From the NCBI RefSeq assembly GCF_023856365.1, contig NC_064538.1, forward strand, positions 7,634,435 through 7,698,434: a DNA stretch of 64,000 bases, read 5' to 3'. Position 1 is the stretch's first letter, and each line of letters opens with the position of its first letter. Positions 33,770 through 46,490 of the stretch are shown piece after piece. The stretch is from Brienomyrus brachyistius (lineage: Eukaryota > Chordata > Actinopteri > Osteoglossiformes > Mormyridae). The position numbers and the translations under genes are program-made. The notes under the pieces are model-generated. The model was given only the letters and a program-made list of their open reading frames with translations. It ran no database searches and had not been told where the DNA came from.

Positions 33770-34035
33770 AGAATTTTGGTACTTTATTAATCCTCATGAG
33801 GAAATTCTCTTTTTACTGTACCTACCCCATCTTACTCTCCTTGAGACACTCAGCACAGGCCTAGGGGGGCAGGGTGCAGGGCCCGCCGGCATGCCACACC
33901 CCTGGAGCTGGGGGTTAAGGGCCTTGCTCATGGGCCCACGGACATGTGACTGTTTTGTGGAGGATTGAACCTTCTGATCACTGGCGCAGGCACTGAGGTT
34001 TAAGCCACGAGCCACACACTGCCCCCGCTGACCGT
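33770..34035 (-). mobile_element. tRNA-derived SINE with LINE-type 3' tail
   Basis: On the minus strand: A-box-like TGGCTCGTGGCTTAAACC, B-box-like GATCAGAAGGTTCAATCC, body motif CATGAGCAAGGCCCTTAACC, and a tail GAATTTCCTCATGAGGATTA then ATAAAGTACC. It is the same layout as 23539-23752, so the two are copies of one family. Confidence 0.75.
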
Positions 34036-36426
34036 GGTATGTAAGAGAACTCACAGCCACAGAATGTACTGGACCCAAATAAAGGAGGCTGGCTTGTTTC
34101 CTAAATAAACAATGAAAGCACTAAGTTTGGTTACAGGTGGTCTGATGGCTGGGTAGCGAATTCAGCGAATCTCCGTTTATTCAGCTGCAGATTTGGATAC
34201 GGATTCCTCTGCCCCGGAACCGGCGGTTCCCTCCCTTTCTACTCGGAAAAACACGGCAGCTGTTTTTTCTTTTTTCTTCTGTTTTTCACCCTCCTTTCCG
34301 AAACTGTGGGGGGAAAATAACAAGAAACAGAAGGAAGCAGAAGCAAACGGGGGGGGGGGACTCAAATGAGGCTGACAGGGACACATTTGCCGCCATGTTG
34401 TGTGAAGTTGAAATGGTGGAGCATCAAGAGTCGTTACTTGTGATAAATTCCAAGTGCGACACTTAGGGTGCCTTTTCCTGCTCGTTTTCCCCGCGCTTCC
34501 CCCGGGCTGCGGCAGGTGATGACAGCCCCACCCCCCACCCCTTCGTTATACTCTAAGTTGTCATGACAGCGCTGAGGCGCCCTTCAGACCAATCAGCCGC
34601 TCCGAGCGTAGCGCTCATTTGCTTAATTCTCGTACCTTTTGATTGCCCCCCTCCCCCCCCCCACACTGGTCTGGCCACTGGGTGTCAAAGCATCCAATAA
34701 ATTTCACGCCTTTTGCATTTTAGGAAAATAGCCCCGTGCTTAAATGGGGGTTGAAAGGGTGGAATGGGGGTAGGGGTTGGGGGCGTGGGGGGGTAAAGTG
34801 GGAGGGGAGAGAGGACATTTGCACCTTTCATAGATTTAATGTATTTATATCAAGGTTTAATGAAGTGTTGCTAATAAAAAAGGCAATTTCCTGAATCACT
34901 TTAGCCTGCTGATTATGTTGGTCCATTTGAGCTTTCAGGGTCTTATAATAACATTGCCTACAAATCTGTTATATGGAAATGGGAAGTGGTATGAAGTTTA
35001 CCGCCATGACCTTATCTCGTTGTGATGGGATTCACAGAGCTTGTATTCAGGGACATGAAGTCATTAATTACCCATCCCACAGTGGGGCACCCTTCCTTTC
35101 TCTTGAGCTGCTTTGCGGTCATTGGGGGGCACCGGCCGCCCCCACCAGAGCAGGAGGGCTGCGGTTATGAAGCTCCGCACGGCCGTCTGCTCCGGGAGCC
35201 GCCCGGGCACCGGGAAGTGGGACCACATGCTCATCCGGCAGCAGGCGCCCTGCGAGTTTCACCGCACCGTTTCCTGTAAACCAGTGATCCAGAGCAAAAC
35301 AAAGGATGGTGTGCAGGTGTGCCTGAGGTAGACCTGGGGAGGGCGGGGGGAAATAAATAAGCTTATCATGGCTCCCTCCGTTTCAGGTGCACCACTGGTT
35401 GAGGTTAGCAGGGTTCTGACCCTTTTTGGATAATTATAAGAATACAAACGGAAAGGTACTGTGTAAGAAACAAGGTGGTATACTGGGCATGGGGCCGGCT
35501 GATATAAATGATGTATCAACTTATTGTCCTATAAAAATTAAAGAATATAAAACCAAGACACACTCTCAGTAAAGAGACATTGCTTGACGGCACACATCAG
35601 CCTATTACATCACAGAAACGAACGCAATTCCAACCAATCACATGGCCTTTTAAGAGCGGATAAGCTACGTCCACCAAGCACGCAGCAAGGTTGGTTGAGT
35701 TAGCAGATTACGTCGCATGAATTTCTATTTGCAGTTCAGTTAGTTTGATGCCTTTTTTCATGTAATGAATTTGTTTAAGGGGAATTCTAATGAAATGTTA
35801 AATGCAGAAATCTGTCCTTGCAGTAAAGAAAAAATGACTTGAATTTTATCATGATAATTATCAATAACGACTAATATGATAAACTGTATCGTGGTGAAAT
35901 ATTTCGCCATGTGTGCCCTAAATTGGTAGCACTGGGGCTCTGATTTGCCCCCTGGGCTCCATGTGTGTGGCTGCACATCCTCTCCTAGAGAGCATGGGGG
36001 TGTTCTCTGCCTTTGGGGCTTCCTTCCTGGGTTTTTTCTGTGTGTGTGTGTCTGTGTGTGTGTGTGCGTGTCATGCCCTGTGCTGCCTCCTCCAAGCCCC
36101 AGGCTCACTGTAACACTGCACCGGATGAGCAGTTGTGGGAGATGGATGGATCTGAGAAAGACATGGATGACTGAAAAACTAAACATATACAGTTAAGTTT
36201 GTTTCATTTTTACAATGTTAAAGGGATAAAAACAGCACCAATGCAAATGAAGAACAATGACTCTGCAGGGCCAAGAGCATGATAGCGTTACCCCAGTGAG
36301 CTCGTGATCCCTCCTCTTGTGATATTTACCAATGATTAGATGCATCTCATGAGATGGAATCAGCTGTGAAGGGCACCTGGAGCGCGGCTGGGCCCGGGGC
36401 TACGCTCCTGCCTGACCGAGGAACAA
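34036..36426. other. Non-coding stretch with one quiet AT-rich block
   Basis: About 34815-35060 is AT-rich and repeat-free (TTTAATGTATTTATATCAAG, GCTAATAAAAAAGG) and could be regulatory. About 35150-35280 is GC-rich and open on + with no known domain. A GT run is at 36041-36066, followed by a short tail resembling the (GGAT) SINE end at 36085-36155. G9-type and C-runs occur at 34351 and 34650. Confidence 0.4.
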
Positions 36427-36510
36427 GCACCGGGTCGCAAACCAGCACCGGGTCGCAAACCAGCACCGGGTCGGAAACCAGCACCGGGTCGCAAACCAGC
36501 TCCGGGCGCA
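36427..36510. repeat. 18-bp minisatellite, four and a half units
   Basis: GCACCGGGTCGCAAACCA is repeated four times with one C/G change, then a partial GCTCCGGGCGCA. Period 18 gives a repeated T-G-S-Q/E-T-S frame that I do not regard as coding. Confidence 0.95.
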
Positions 36511-37082
36511 GTGGGGAAAACAACCATCCAGGGCCAGAGCTCTCCGGGCCTCGACCCTAACCCATAATTATACGCTATGCACAATCTCCCCCACTCGTAA
36601 TTGCCCCCGCCCACCTCAGTTTTAATGGTGTGCAGCCTCTAACGTGGCCCTGAGCAGATCTTCTTAATAATAGCCCTTGCAGCCATCCACCCCGGAGTGA
36701 GGCCTTGTCCATAGCAGTGAGCCCTGTGGCGTTCCTGGCTGGAGAGCGGCACTCCCATGGAGAAGAAAACTGTGTCCTCATCACCCCATTGGGAGGCTCC
36801 CTTCGTTACCATAGCAGCAGCTAAAGCATGAAGCAAGTCAACGGCACCATAGAAACGGCTGCTTGGCGATGAGACATGATCTCACTGGTGACATATGTGT
36901 GTGTATATATAAATATATATATATATATATGCACACAGTATATACTGTAGTCATTACAGTCTTTCTATCCTTCATCAAGGGTTTCCAGGAATTCCAGTAA
37001 AGTATACGGGAGAATATGCTCTAAAACAGACTATGCTCCTTAATAATACAAGAGGTGTTCCTGAATTTTAGAGGGGAGTGAA
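36511..37082. other. Non-coding stretch with AT microsatellite
   Basis: Unique-looking DNA. An (AT)n tract lies at 36904-36930, next to GTGTGTATATAT. No gene is recognised. Confidence 0.45.
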
Positions 37083-37172
37083 ATGTACTCCACTTATCCG
37101 GGACACGGTCATGCTGAGCCTGTCCCGGGGGGCACAGGGCAGGGGACACCTGGAATGGGATGGCACTCTGTT
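37083..37172 (-). mobile_element. SINE 3'-body fragment
   Basis: CCACTTATCCGGGACACGGT then GGGGGGCACAGGGCAGGGGA then CACCTGGAATGGGATGGCAC matches, in reverse complement, the + copy at 43862-44047 (GGCATCTTGTCCAGGATGTC, CCCTGCCTTGTGCCCTGTG). Head and tail are missing. Confidence 0.6.
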
Positions 37173-38985
37173 TGCCTTTCATGTGCCTCAATGGCTTTCT
37201 GCCCCCTCACCGGGGGCCCATGGTTTGCCTGTCCGCAGTGCCAGTGCTTTGATATTTACCGAAGCAGTTCAGCCTCAGTGCCTCAAGGTCCCTCATACCC
37301 CACTGGGAATTTTTTACGTTGTCTAAATCTGCATACTGATAATGCCACTGGTCATTTTTTTTTTAACTGCATGAATTCTGCATAATTGGTGCTTTTTCCC
37401 AGTGTCGTGGACAGATTTTCGAGCCTCTAAACGGTTACTTTGAATTGACAGGGTTTTACCATTTTTTTAAGGATCATCTAGTTCATCCCATTCATATGAC
37501 TTGTTGCTGAGATATTTTCAGTCCCCTACATTAAATAATTTCCTTTAACGATTATCTAAGGGCCAATTAATTTTGACAATTATAAAAAAAAAAAAAAAAA
37601 CAAAGAGCTGAGCTGCCTCACAGCGTGTGATCTCGTCCCTCACCTGACCACCATAATTAGCCCACTAATTATGACCTGTCTTCAGCCTGGGCTATATTTA
37701 GGCTGCCGAGGAGTGACAAGGGTGGGGGGGGATTCTTTGTACCTCTCACGTGATTTCTGCCCGGTGTCCTGCATGGTCTGGCATGCAAATTCAGGACTCG
37801 TCCATTACGCCAATATTCACATTTCCCTGGCACCCGGTGGTGGGGTGGGGGGGCATCTGTAGTGGAGTTTGGGGAGTGCCCCCCCCCACCCCCATCCTCC
37901 CATAGGCAGCCCCTCAGCCATAAGCCTATTTAAAGCAGCAGATCTTGTGTGGCTGAAACAGCCTAATGTGTAATTGCAGGAGGAGATGGGAAACCCACTG
38001 AGCATAGCTCTCTGCTGAGCCTTATCGGCCTCTATATGTCGCCGGTCCCCAAAATCGCCCGCAGATCCGCAGCAGCGACGGAACGCTGAAATTTCTTCAC
38101 GGTCCGCCGTCCCCCGAATCGACTCCGTGCCGCCATGATTAAAGCAGCCAGTACCGGAGAAGTGATCAGCGCGTGTGTAACAGATCACCCTGCCCTTCCT
38201 CTCTCCCTCCCACACTGCTCCTGTTGGCTGTGATATGCAGAGCAGCACAGCCCCCCCCCCCCCCCCATCCTGCACATCGCCTCTCTACCCGTAAATTGAA
38301 TTCCGGACGGGCGCCCGAGGTACAATTTTGTGAAGCCAAGTCGGCAAAACCTCCTTCCGTTTCAGGCTGTACCACACACGCAGCCGGGAAGAGCTTGGGG
38401 TACGCTGGAGTCTCTCTGCTTTTCATTCCGTTATTCTAAAATGAATCCAATCCTATTTCCATAAGCTGTTGTTTTGTAGGTGCCAATAATACGTAATGTG
38501 ATCTTCACAGTCGTGGCTCTGCCTTGAGGCTGTGGCAGGCAAGATCACGCTTCTCGCAGGCTCAAATCGCAGGCCTTTCGTACCCAGGGACGCACGTGTG
38601 CCTCCCGTTGGTGTGTGACTCTCTGCTCCCGGGGATTCGTTTGTATTTACGACAGGCTGCTTTCTGGTAAATAAAAACAGCGTTCGATGACAAGGAGGAC
38701 AGAAAAAAAGGAAGGTGTATTTAGAGGAGTCACATGTCAGGCCTTAAATTGTCACATTGAGACTGTGCAAGGCTGCTGAGGAGAAACTGAATATCAGTCT
38801 TAGGAGCGTATGAAGGTGAGCCTGCTCTCCAGTGTCAGTGGCACACAATCCATACTGGGAGGGGTTACAGCTCCACTGGGTGCTCATGCAGAGCTGCTGT
38901 TTTGCCGCACGCAAGCCAGATTACATGCTGAGGGGTGCCGTCCTTCACTGTTCCTTTAGTGCCGCGAGTTTTCTGCTAAGCCCCT
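37173..38985. other. Non-coding stretch
   Basis: About 37390-37600 is AT-rich and ends in A17 (37584-37600). C16 is at 38251-38266. The minus frame of 152 codons at 37817-38275 and the others here lack any domain. No exon is called. Confidence 0.45.
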
Positions 38986-38989
38986 TGAA

Positions 38990-39178
38990 CTGGGCGTTGG
39001 GGTGCTGGAGTTGAAGAATTGAGGTGTCGGGAATTGGAATGTTGGAGTGTTGGAGCGTAGAGATGTTGGAGCCTTGGAGTGCTGGGATGATGAAGTGTTG
39101 GATCCTTGTGGTATTGGTATGTTGGGGTGTTGGAGTGTTGGGGTGTTGGAATGTTGGCATGTTCAGGTATTGGAGTGC
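38990..39178. repeat. Degenerate 8-9 bp minisatellite
   Basis: Many copies of TGTTGGAGT/TGTTGGGGT/TTGGAATG with frequent changes over about 190 bases. On the minus strand the frame is rich in N, T, P and I (38945-39160), a product of the repeat. Confidence 0.8.
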
Positions 39179-42100
39179 TGTGCCGCTTTGTAGAATGTGA
39201 ACTACATTCTCTTTAACTAAGAGCCATGTACACCCGTAACTCTAACTGTAGGGAACAGTAGAAATATCTCATCTTCTCACACAACACTGTTACAATTCAG
39301 TCTGCTGCTAGGTTGTGTTGGGTTCACTAGTTTCTTGCTTCTCCTGTGCCTCGCAGCTCATTAGTACACAGGGCTGCTCTCCTCCCCTAATGATGAATTA
39401 GTGGCTAACAGCCTCTGCTTCTTTAAACTGTAAATCACCGGCTCACGGCCCTTTTGTGGGAGAGAAGCTGAAGGGAGCCGTTGGGGAAGATGTGGTCTTT
39501 GGCTCAGGGAGAGATCAAGTCCTGCCTAGCAGTCAACCACAGAGCCCTCCTGATAAGCTGCGGTGTCCGCGCTGGCCGTTAAATGGGGAGCCACACCGTG
39601 GGCTCCACTCCTGTTGCCGCACCTCGTGTGAGACGTACAAGGCAGCCTGGCAAAGGACTGGAAAGGTCAAGCGGGAAATGTCAAGTTTACGTGGAGGGTG
39701 GTTAAGACAGACAGTTAATGGAGTTTAGGGCTCAATTAATGTTTGGTTTAAACATTATGGGATTGGAATGATTGAACAACTGCACCACCACTGAATAAAC
39801 AGGAGAATGTTCACTTCTCACAGTGTTGGATGGCCAGGGTTTGTGCCTTAAGCAGACCTGCACTCAGAATCATCTCAGGAATCATTACCAATAAACTGTC
39901 AGTGAATAATTAGGTACCTCCAGCTTCCGTGAAATCTCTCGGCACCCTGCGCTCCCCTGCTGAGGAGCGCAGAGCGTATTTATCTGTCACCATGCTAACT
40001 ATGAACCCATGTGCCACGGTGTAATTTGATCCCCGAACTAAATCCCTGGCCGTTCATTTGCTCCTCGCTGCCACAATGGTGCCGTGCATTCTGGGTCATT
40101 TCCCGGGTTAAGTGAACAAGCTAGGAACGCTGAAATAACGTTAATGGAAAGAATGGAAAGGATTCCAATTTCCCATTGGTGGTGCCGCAATCGAATGTGC
40201 TGAGGTTCCCTGCTCCCGCTTTCCTCAGCGGCTGCTCGCCGGATTCTGATCGCCCTGTTAAACACGCCGACCACGCCCCGTCTGTGCCGGCTTCCCCGAT
40301 AACCGTCAGCCGCCTGATGGATTGGAGGCCTTTTGCCCCATTGGGCCTGGCAGCCCTGCAGTGCAGAGCCTGAGGTCGAAGTCACTCCCCGAGTTCTGAC
40401 TTATGAAACTTATGATGAATTGCTCTTATAAACAAAAAGCATTTCAAAAATTGCAACGATTGCAGGGGCCGTTTATGCTTTCTGCTATGAAAACCAGTAA
40501 ATAACAACCTCCCAGAGACCTCCAGCTCCTCACAGCCATCACCAAGGCACTCCATTTCCATCCCTTTCCTGTTCTTCAGCCACATACCCTGTGGTACATT
40601 TGCCGGCTTCCACATTCCCTTGTCTGTCCTTTGTACCCAGTGAGCTGCCCTTCCCTGATGCTGTGCATTTGGTCACCTTCCGCACGCATCTTTTAGAGAG
40701 CACTCCTCTGCAGAGGTGCCCTCCCTTAATTGATTGGTTCATGCTCATTCGAACCCTGACCTAGATTCCGGGACCTGTTACGACTTAGGCTTTATACTGT
40801 ATGTGCAAACCTGTCGTAAGTCCTGTCTGCGCCTATAGCCTGCTTTCCAGGCTCAATTAAATCAAAGATGTGTCCCTACTGTCTGATCTGCAGGTCCCAT
40901 TTGGAATTAATACCAAGGACCGAATAGTGGAGAAGCGAGGCGCTGAGCTAATACCCCCCGCGATCACCCTGGGCGGCTTTGTGTCAGCTCTCTCATGGGT
41001 GAAATGAAGTAGTGCTCGCAGTTTAGTCAGAATGGGGTCCGGGCGAAAATTCCAAGACAGAAACCTGCTCAGCCGTCCGACGAGTTTATAAGGAGGTTCC
41101 GGAACCCTGGTCAATTTCCGTGTTGCCATAACAACTGACTCTGTTTCTATTTAATAACATGCTGAGAGCTACAGCGTAAAAGTCAGCTGGGTTCAGGGGG
41201 CAGGGCAGCCCTGGGGGGAGCGGGATCCACAAAGGCGGCTACAGGAAGCGTGGGCCGGGTATGAAGACTGTTATACACACACAGGTGTGAGTGGCTAATT
41301 AAACATGGTACTCTAGTCGGGGAAAATAATTGAGCTCAGCATCCTTTGGTAAAGAAGAAAAAGCATTTAAAAAGGCCATGTTCAGTGTTTAATCAAAGAT
41401 GATTAACCCACTTCATACGTTGCCGTACTCTATCATGCACCCAATCAATCTTAAAAAGGCCATGATAAATAATGCAGTGCGGCGAGAATCCCCCTTTTTA
41501 CTGTCGTTCCTCTGTCGTCCGCCCATGTCACTCTCGTGGTCTCATGTGATTTTCCCGTCTGCTTCAGTGCAGCCACAGCTCGGGAGAGTCGTCCTGGAAA
41601 GGGCACGGTAGGAAGCAGAGTCTGTGATTGGCCGGCGGGATGGGCTCCCCCGGCAGTGCCTGCGTGACAGTGGAAGGACCCCTGGGCTGGCGCAGCTCCG
41701 GCCTGCGATAGCGGGGTTGGCTCTGTGTGAATTTCCTCAAAGTGCTTCGTTTGGAGATTCATCGCTTTCGCTTAGGCCATAAAGGCACTGTGATCCCCGA
41801 AGGAGCTCCGCTGCACTTACGGCCGCCTCTGAGCTCGGCGCGCGCGTGTGTGTGTGTGTGTGTGCTTTGTTTCCCTGCCTCGTGTGAGGAGCAAAAGGCC
41901 ATTACAGTGCCTCTTACATGAGCCAGGAGACTGGAGGATGAGGCAGAGTGGGATCATAGCGTGCCCTCCCCCACCAAGTGCATGACTTATTGACGAACCC
42001 CCCACCCCTACCATCACAGTTCCTTCTCCCTTCTCTCCTCGAGTGACCTGCACCATATGCAAGTCTCTCACAAACCGGCAGGGTCTTGTTTTTAAGGCGG

Positions 42101-43861
42101 CCGTGATGATGCCTGTTCATAAAGGCACGTGGTTGAAGGTGCAGAGCACCACGCACTGCCTGCCCAGCAAACAGAGATGCTAATGACATCTTCCATGATT
42201 TCATTGCTAATTAGTGGCGTTTGCTGGGAACTGTGACCACAGCAGTAAAAAATGAGGGGAAAATACGTGTAAAATATATGAAATAATGAATTTTTCATAT
42301 CTGCTTACCCCAAACAGGGGGAATGTAAGCAGGCGGTCAGGAAATTAGTCTGTTACAAGCCACACACTCATGTGAGCAGTTTTGAGATACCAGTTCATCT
42401 AGATCACGTCATTGTTTTGGCTCAGCGGGAGGAAAATGGCAGATGCACTTGGCACATGCCAGTCTGCACAGTCAGGAATCACAGAGCAGGAATCAAGTCC
42501 CCAGACATGCAAGAGTCAGGCTGCAGCCCACTGAGGTTAACTGGAAAATAGATTGATGTTTTCTGAAAATGCTCCTCTTAACCACAGCAGCTTCTGGACG
42601 GAGAATTGTATTGCCGCGTGATAGAGCCCTACCATATTCTGCAGCCATGATTATTTGTAGCTTTCATCGCGTTTAGATTATTATTATTTTTTTGCCTGAA
42701 AAAGCATCTTATTTGAGAAGTAGAAGATGGCCTTGCTTTGAAGGTGATACGTGTAAAAGACGGTCAGAGGCTGGCTGAAATGGCTGGACAGACGCTCACA
42801 TCAGCGCTGAAAACAAAAGGGATCATAGGAAACACAGGAAACGTCATAGATCGATGCTTCTCTTTGCAGATTAGGCAGATGAAAGCATGGAATAGTGAAG
42901 ACGGAGTGGCTTTACCTTAACTTGTACAGTGATATTTGTGGGGGAAGCAAGGTGAAATTATCTATCCAGGTAATTACATGCGCAGTAGGAATGAAAGGCC
43001 GTACCTGTTGATCTGCGATGCATCCACATGGCTGAGCTATTTACTAGGAAATATACGCGCTCTGAGTAATTGGAAACACGGATTGTAGGATTTACACGGT
43101 TCATTAAGCAGCTACATTGCAGTCTATGTTTCACAATCAGTGTTTTATTAAGAATCTATTAGGCTTTCCTTGTCTCTTACTGCTACGATGGAACAGATGC
43201 GGTGTGGAGGTTTTTTTTTGCCTTTGTAATACTTAATTAATGTAGTAGGAGGTAGAATCTGGAAGAAAAAATCCATCATGGATGAATGTAAACTAAAGTG
43301 CTGACCCTGTGTTCCTTCGCAGTGTGACTGTGTGACACTGTAGCTTTGGGGTCCTTTATGTCACACAGCTGGAGAGTCATCTCTGCGGCGGGGGTGCACG
43401 CTCCTCATGCGCTGGTGCACTCCTGTGTGCATATTTCTGAATGGCACACAAACGCCTCTGAGCTGATTATCTCGCCGGCTCAGACGGCCCACGCCGCCGT
43501 GCTCCTCGTCACCTGCCACACTCCGGGGGAAATTCTCATCACCGCTGGGCCTATCGAGCGCCTCTCAGCGTGACCCCTAACCTCGCGCTCACCGACCGGG
43601 CCCTGTGGCTCTGGAGGACATCATTGGCTAATCTCGGCACGTCTTTATTGACGGCCCGCCGGTGTGGAGTGTCCAGACTGGAGCAAAATCAATGTCTGTG
43701 TTAGAAAGCGTGCCTGCTGAGGAAATGGGGCTCTGGCTGTGTTCCTGGTTCGTCACGAATAAAACCAGGTGTGTCCAGGTATGTTTGATTACCATATAAT
43801 TACACAATTGATATATATGTATATGTACTTTCAAGTACATTCACCGTAAAGCTGGTATACT
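39179..43861. other. Non-coding stretch, mostly single-copy in appearance
   Basis: The longest interval without a recognisable repeat family in the middle of the window. A CG/GT run is at 41838-41864. About 42930-43290 is AT-rich (TTAATTAATGTAGTAGG at 43232). A weak tRNA-like head may lie on the minus strand at about 42490-42535 (CTCAGTGGGCTGCAGCC). No exon is supported. Confidence 0.4.
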
Positions 43862-44047
43862 AGTGTCCTCCCATAGTCCAACAACTTGCAGTCAGACAGT
43901 TTGTTGTCTCTAAATTGCCCCCAGTATGTGTCCTGTGATGGACTGGCATCTTGTCCAGGATGTCCCCTGCCTTGTGCCCTGTGTTTCCTGGGATGGGCTC
44001 CAAGCTCGCATCGGCTGAGCAGGTACATTACATGGATGGATGGATGC
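43862..44047 (+). mobile_element. SINE, 3' body and (GGAT)n tail
   Basis: TCCTCCCATAGTCCAACAAC, AAATTGCCCCCAGTATGTG, CTGTGATGGACTGGCATCTT and GGGATGGGCTCCAAGC follow in the order usual for teleost SINEs with a TCCTCCCACAGTCCAAA...ATTGCCC... body. It ends ATGGATGGATGGATGCG. The tRNA head is missing (5' truncation). Confidence 0.75.
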
Positions 44048-44719
44048 GTATTACCGTAATGATATTAGTATTGGCCCTCCTGTGCCCTGCTTTTTCGGCC
44101 TGCTCTCCCAGCAGGCACTGTAACATCTCACCCCGGTCAACCGCACAGCCAGATGTCTGACTGAGTGTAGGCGGAGTGAGTGTTCGCTGCACAAAGCAGC
44201 ATCGCATTTGAGATTTTAATTATTGGTTTGCATCAAATTCAGTGATAAATAAGCGGGAGTGGTAAATATGCATTTAGAAACGCCGTGGGTGGAGTGAGCA
44301 GGTGCCCTGAGCCGCTAGCGCTCGCTAAAGCCGCAAATCGACGCGCTTTGTAATTTAAATGAACAAATGGAACTCCGGGAGGAAAGTGAATGTATTGTCT
44401 TGTGTAAAACGGAAAACCTTTGCTTTTCTGTTACTGCAGCACTCACAGGCACACAGCCCCCCACCCCCTGCCCCAAAATGTTGGTGCCTGCGGGAAGGCA
44501 TTGTTAATGAATTCCTTCATGATTATTTTTGTTAATGCTTTACAGTATCGACACCTTGATAATGTCTTTATAATGCATACATAGAACATTGATGAGCAGC
44601 ATGTAAGCATACCATAACATCTTAACATGCATTTACAGCTTTAAAATACTTTAATAAACATTATATGATTATACGATTCTAATGTTTGTTATTATCATAT
44701 AATGTTTCTTTGTTGCTTT
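44048..44719. other. Non-coding stretch
   Basis: About 44200-44400 is repeat-free with some CpGs; 44505-44710 is AT-rich with repeated TTATATGATTATA-type motifs. No gene is recognised. Confidence 0.45.
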
Positions 44720-45115
44720 TCACCAACTCCATAGACTGACTGGATCCAGGGTGAATCGATGTTTCATTTGGAGGTTAAAATCTCGCGGCCACAAACAGGC
44801 AACGTCAAAACCAATAAGCTAGAGACGTGAAATAAGCCGAAGGCGAAATCCAAAAGCAGAAGCACAGGTACAGGCAGAAGGTCGATAATGAGAAGACAAT
44901 CAGCGAGGCAACCTAATCAAAGAGGAACACAAAGGCCACAATCGGTAGTCCAGGCAGTCAGAAACACGACACACGCACAGATCGCCGGGACATGAGAAAC
45001 GCCCAGTGCGCTGCCGTCACTCGACACTGCAATCAAAAGGTCATGAATGGAGGAGATATTTTCATGGTAAAAGGGGAGAGAGACAAAGGCAGCCATTGCC
45101 AGCATGCTAGGAATT
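44720..45115 (-). mobile_element. Possible LTR-type dispersed repeat
   Basis: On the minus strand it reads GGCCTTTGTGTTCCTCTTTG, then ATTAGGTTGCCTCGCTGATT, GTCTTCTCATTATCGACCTT, CTGCCTGTACCTGTGCTTCT, and later GATTCACCCTGGATCCAG. I recognise this order as part of a fish dispersed repeat of LTR type, from memory. Ends, target-site duplication and coding region are not visible. Confidence 0.4.
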
Positions 45116-46165
45116 TAAGAAAGGGAGCTGAAAGTCAACGAGACGTTTTCTGAAGTGCTCTTTGCTACAATAAGAACAGGAGGATCGGCCAGGACTTGGA
45201 ATTAAATGTGCCATGTGCCGCGCTGGGCGGCTGAAAGGATGTAGGGTGGGGGGTCAGAAGTGAAGGGGGGGGGGGGCAATGGGCTGTACTGTACCTGTAG
45301 GCAGTCCTGGGCTTCTGGGCCCACGGGTGACACTGCAGAGAGTCTTCAAAGCGGCAGAGGGTCTGTGACGCCCCCCTCCTATGCCATCCTGTTCGTTTAT
45401 CAGCATGGCAGGATGATTCAGCCCTGTTACGAAGCAGGAATCCCGCTCCGACGACCGCTACCATGAACTGAAGGTAATATAGTCCGTAAATTTTTATAAA
45501 CACAGCCGTGTAATAAAGTTGGAGAAGCGGCTGATGTTTCAAATATACATGGCCCGGGCGTTGGGATAAATACTGTCAAGTCTGAGGAAAGTAGCAAAAC
45601 GCTGTTATCTGAAGGTCTCTTGTCTATTTAGCAGGGAGGGAAGTTTGATGCAACCCAGGGAGAGCTGCTGTAGCGTGAGTGTAATGCTTACATCATGCAG
45701 CACTTTGCCACTTGCTTGGCGTTGTCAGGATAGGATTTGTAATTAAGAAGATGGGTCTCACTTAAAAATAGAGCACTTTGCTTCCAGTGTAGGAGCAAAG
45801 GGAGCAGGGCAGACTGCCTTTGTAGCATTAATTATACTGGATGCACTGATGCTGATAAACTTGACTGGTAATAAATCATTCACTGGGCATAGAGCAAGCT
45901 GTCAGTCAGCGCTGTCCGTGCAGAGCTGCAGGGCCACGCCTGACCCCGCCTGGCCCCGCCGAGTCTATAGGTTGCCCTTGGTCTCCCAGGCCCAGAAGCC
46001 TACAGCATTGGCTGCCAGGTGCGTCCGAGACTGGAGCCGCTGCATTTGCACACATTGCATTTAAATGGTAACATTTGTTGCATTCATTTAGCTACGTTAT
46101 GTGTTCTTATCTTTTAGTTAACAGAGTAACGCATATCTCTGTGCAGTAAAAATCATTGTCTTGTA
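45116..46165. other. Non-coding stretch
   Basis: G12 is at 45265-45276. About 45600-45880 is repeat-free and AT-leaning (AATTAATTATAC-like motif at about 45828). No exon. Confidence 0.45.
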
Positions 46166-46490
46166 TGCACACACACACACACACACAGATAGACACACAC
46201 ACGCACACGTCCGGTAAACATATCTTTATGGGGACCGCTCATTAATTTTTATGGGAAAAATGCTAACGCTAAGTATGACACCCATAACCCCCACCCAGCC
46301 CTAACCCCTACCCATTCCCATAAGTAACCAAGCAAAATACAAGAGTTTTAGCATTTTTAGTTTTTTTGATCTTTGTGGGGACTTGAAAAATGGTTGAAAA
46401 ACTTTGAATCATTTCGGTCCCCAAATGTTATGTAAACCCACAAGTTTATACATCATTATATAAAGACACACATGCACGTGCACACTCATA
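46166..46490 (+). repeat. CA-bounded 'GTGGGGAC' dispersed repeat, copy 3
   Basis: (CA)n at 46168-46207, then ATATCTTTATGGGGACCGCT, CACCCAGCCCTAACCCCTAC, AAGTAACCAAGCAAAATACA, TTTGTGGGGACTTGAAAAAT, and a 3' end in TCGGTCCCCAAATG. It is more diverged than copy 2 and again followed by a CA-rich tail. Confidence 0.8.

Noticed and set aside
42490..42535. tRNA-like head on the minus strand (CTCAGTGGGCTGCAGCC)
   Set aside because: The A-box resemblance is fair but the B box (GGGGACTTGATTCC) is poor and no SINE body follows.
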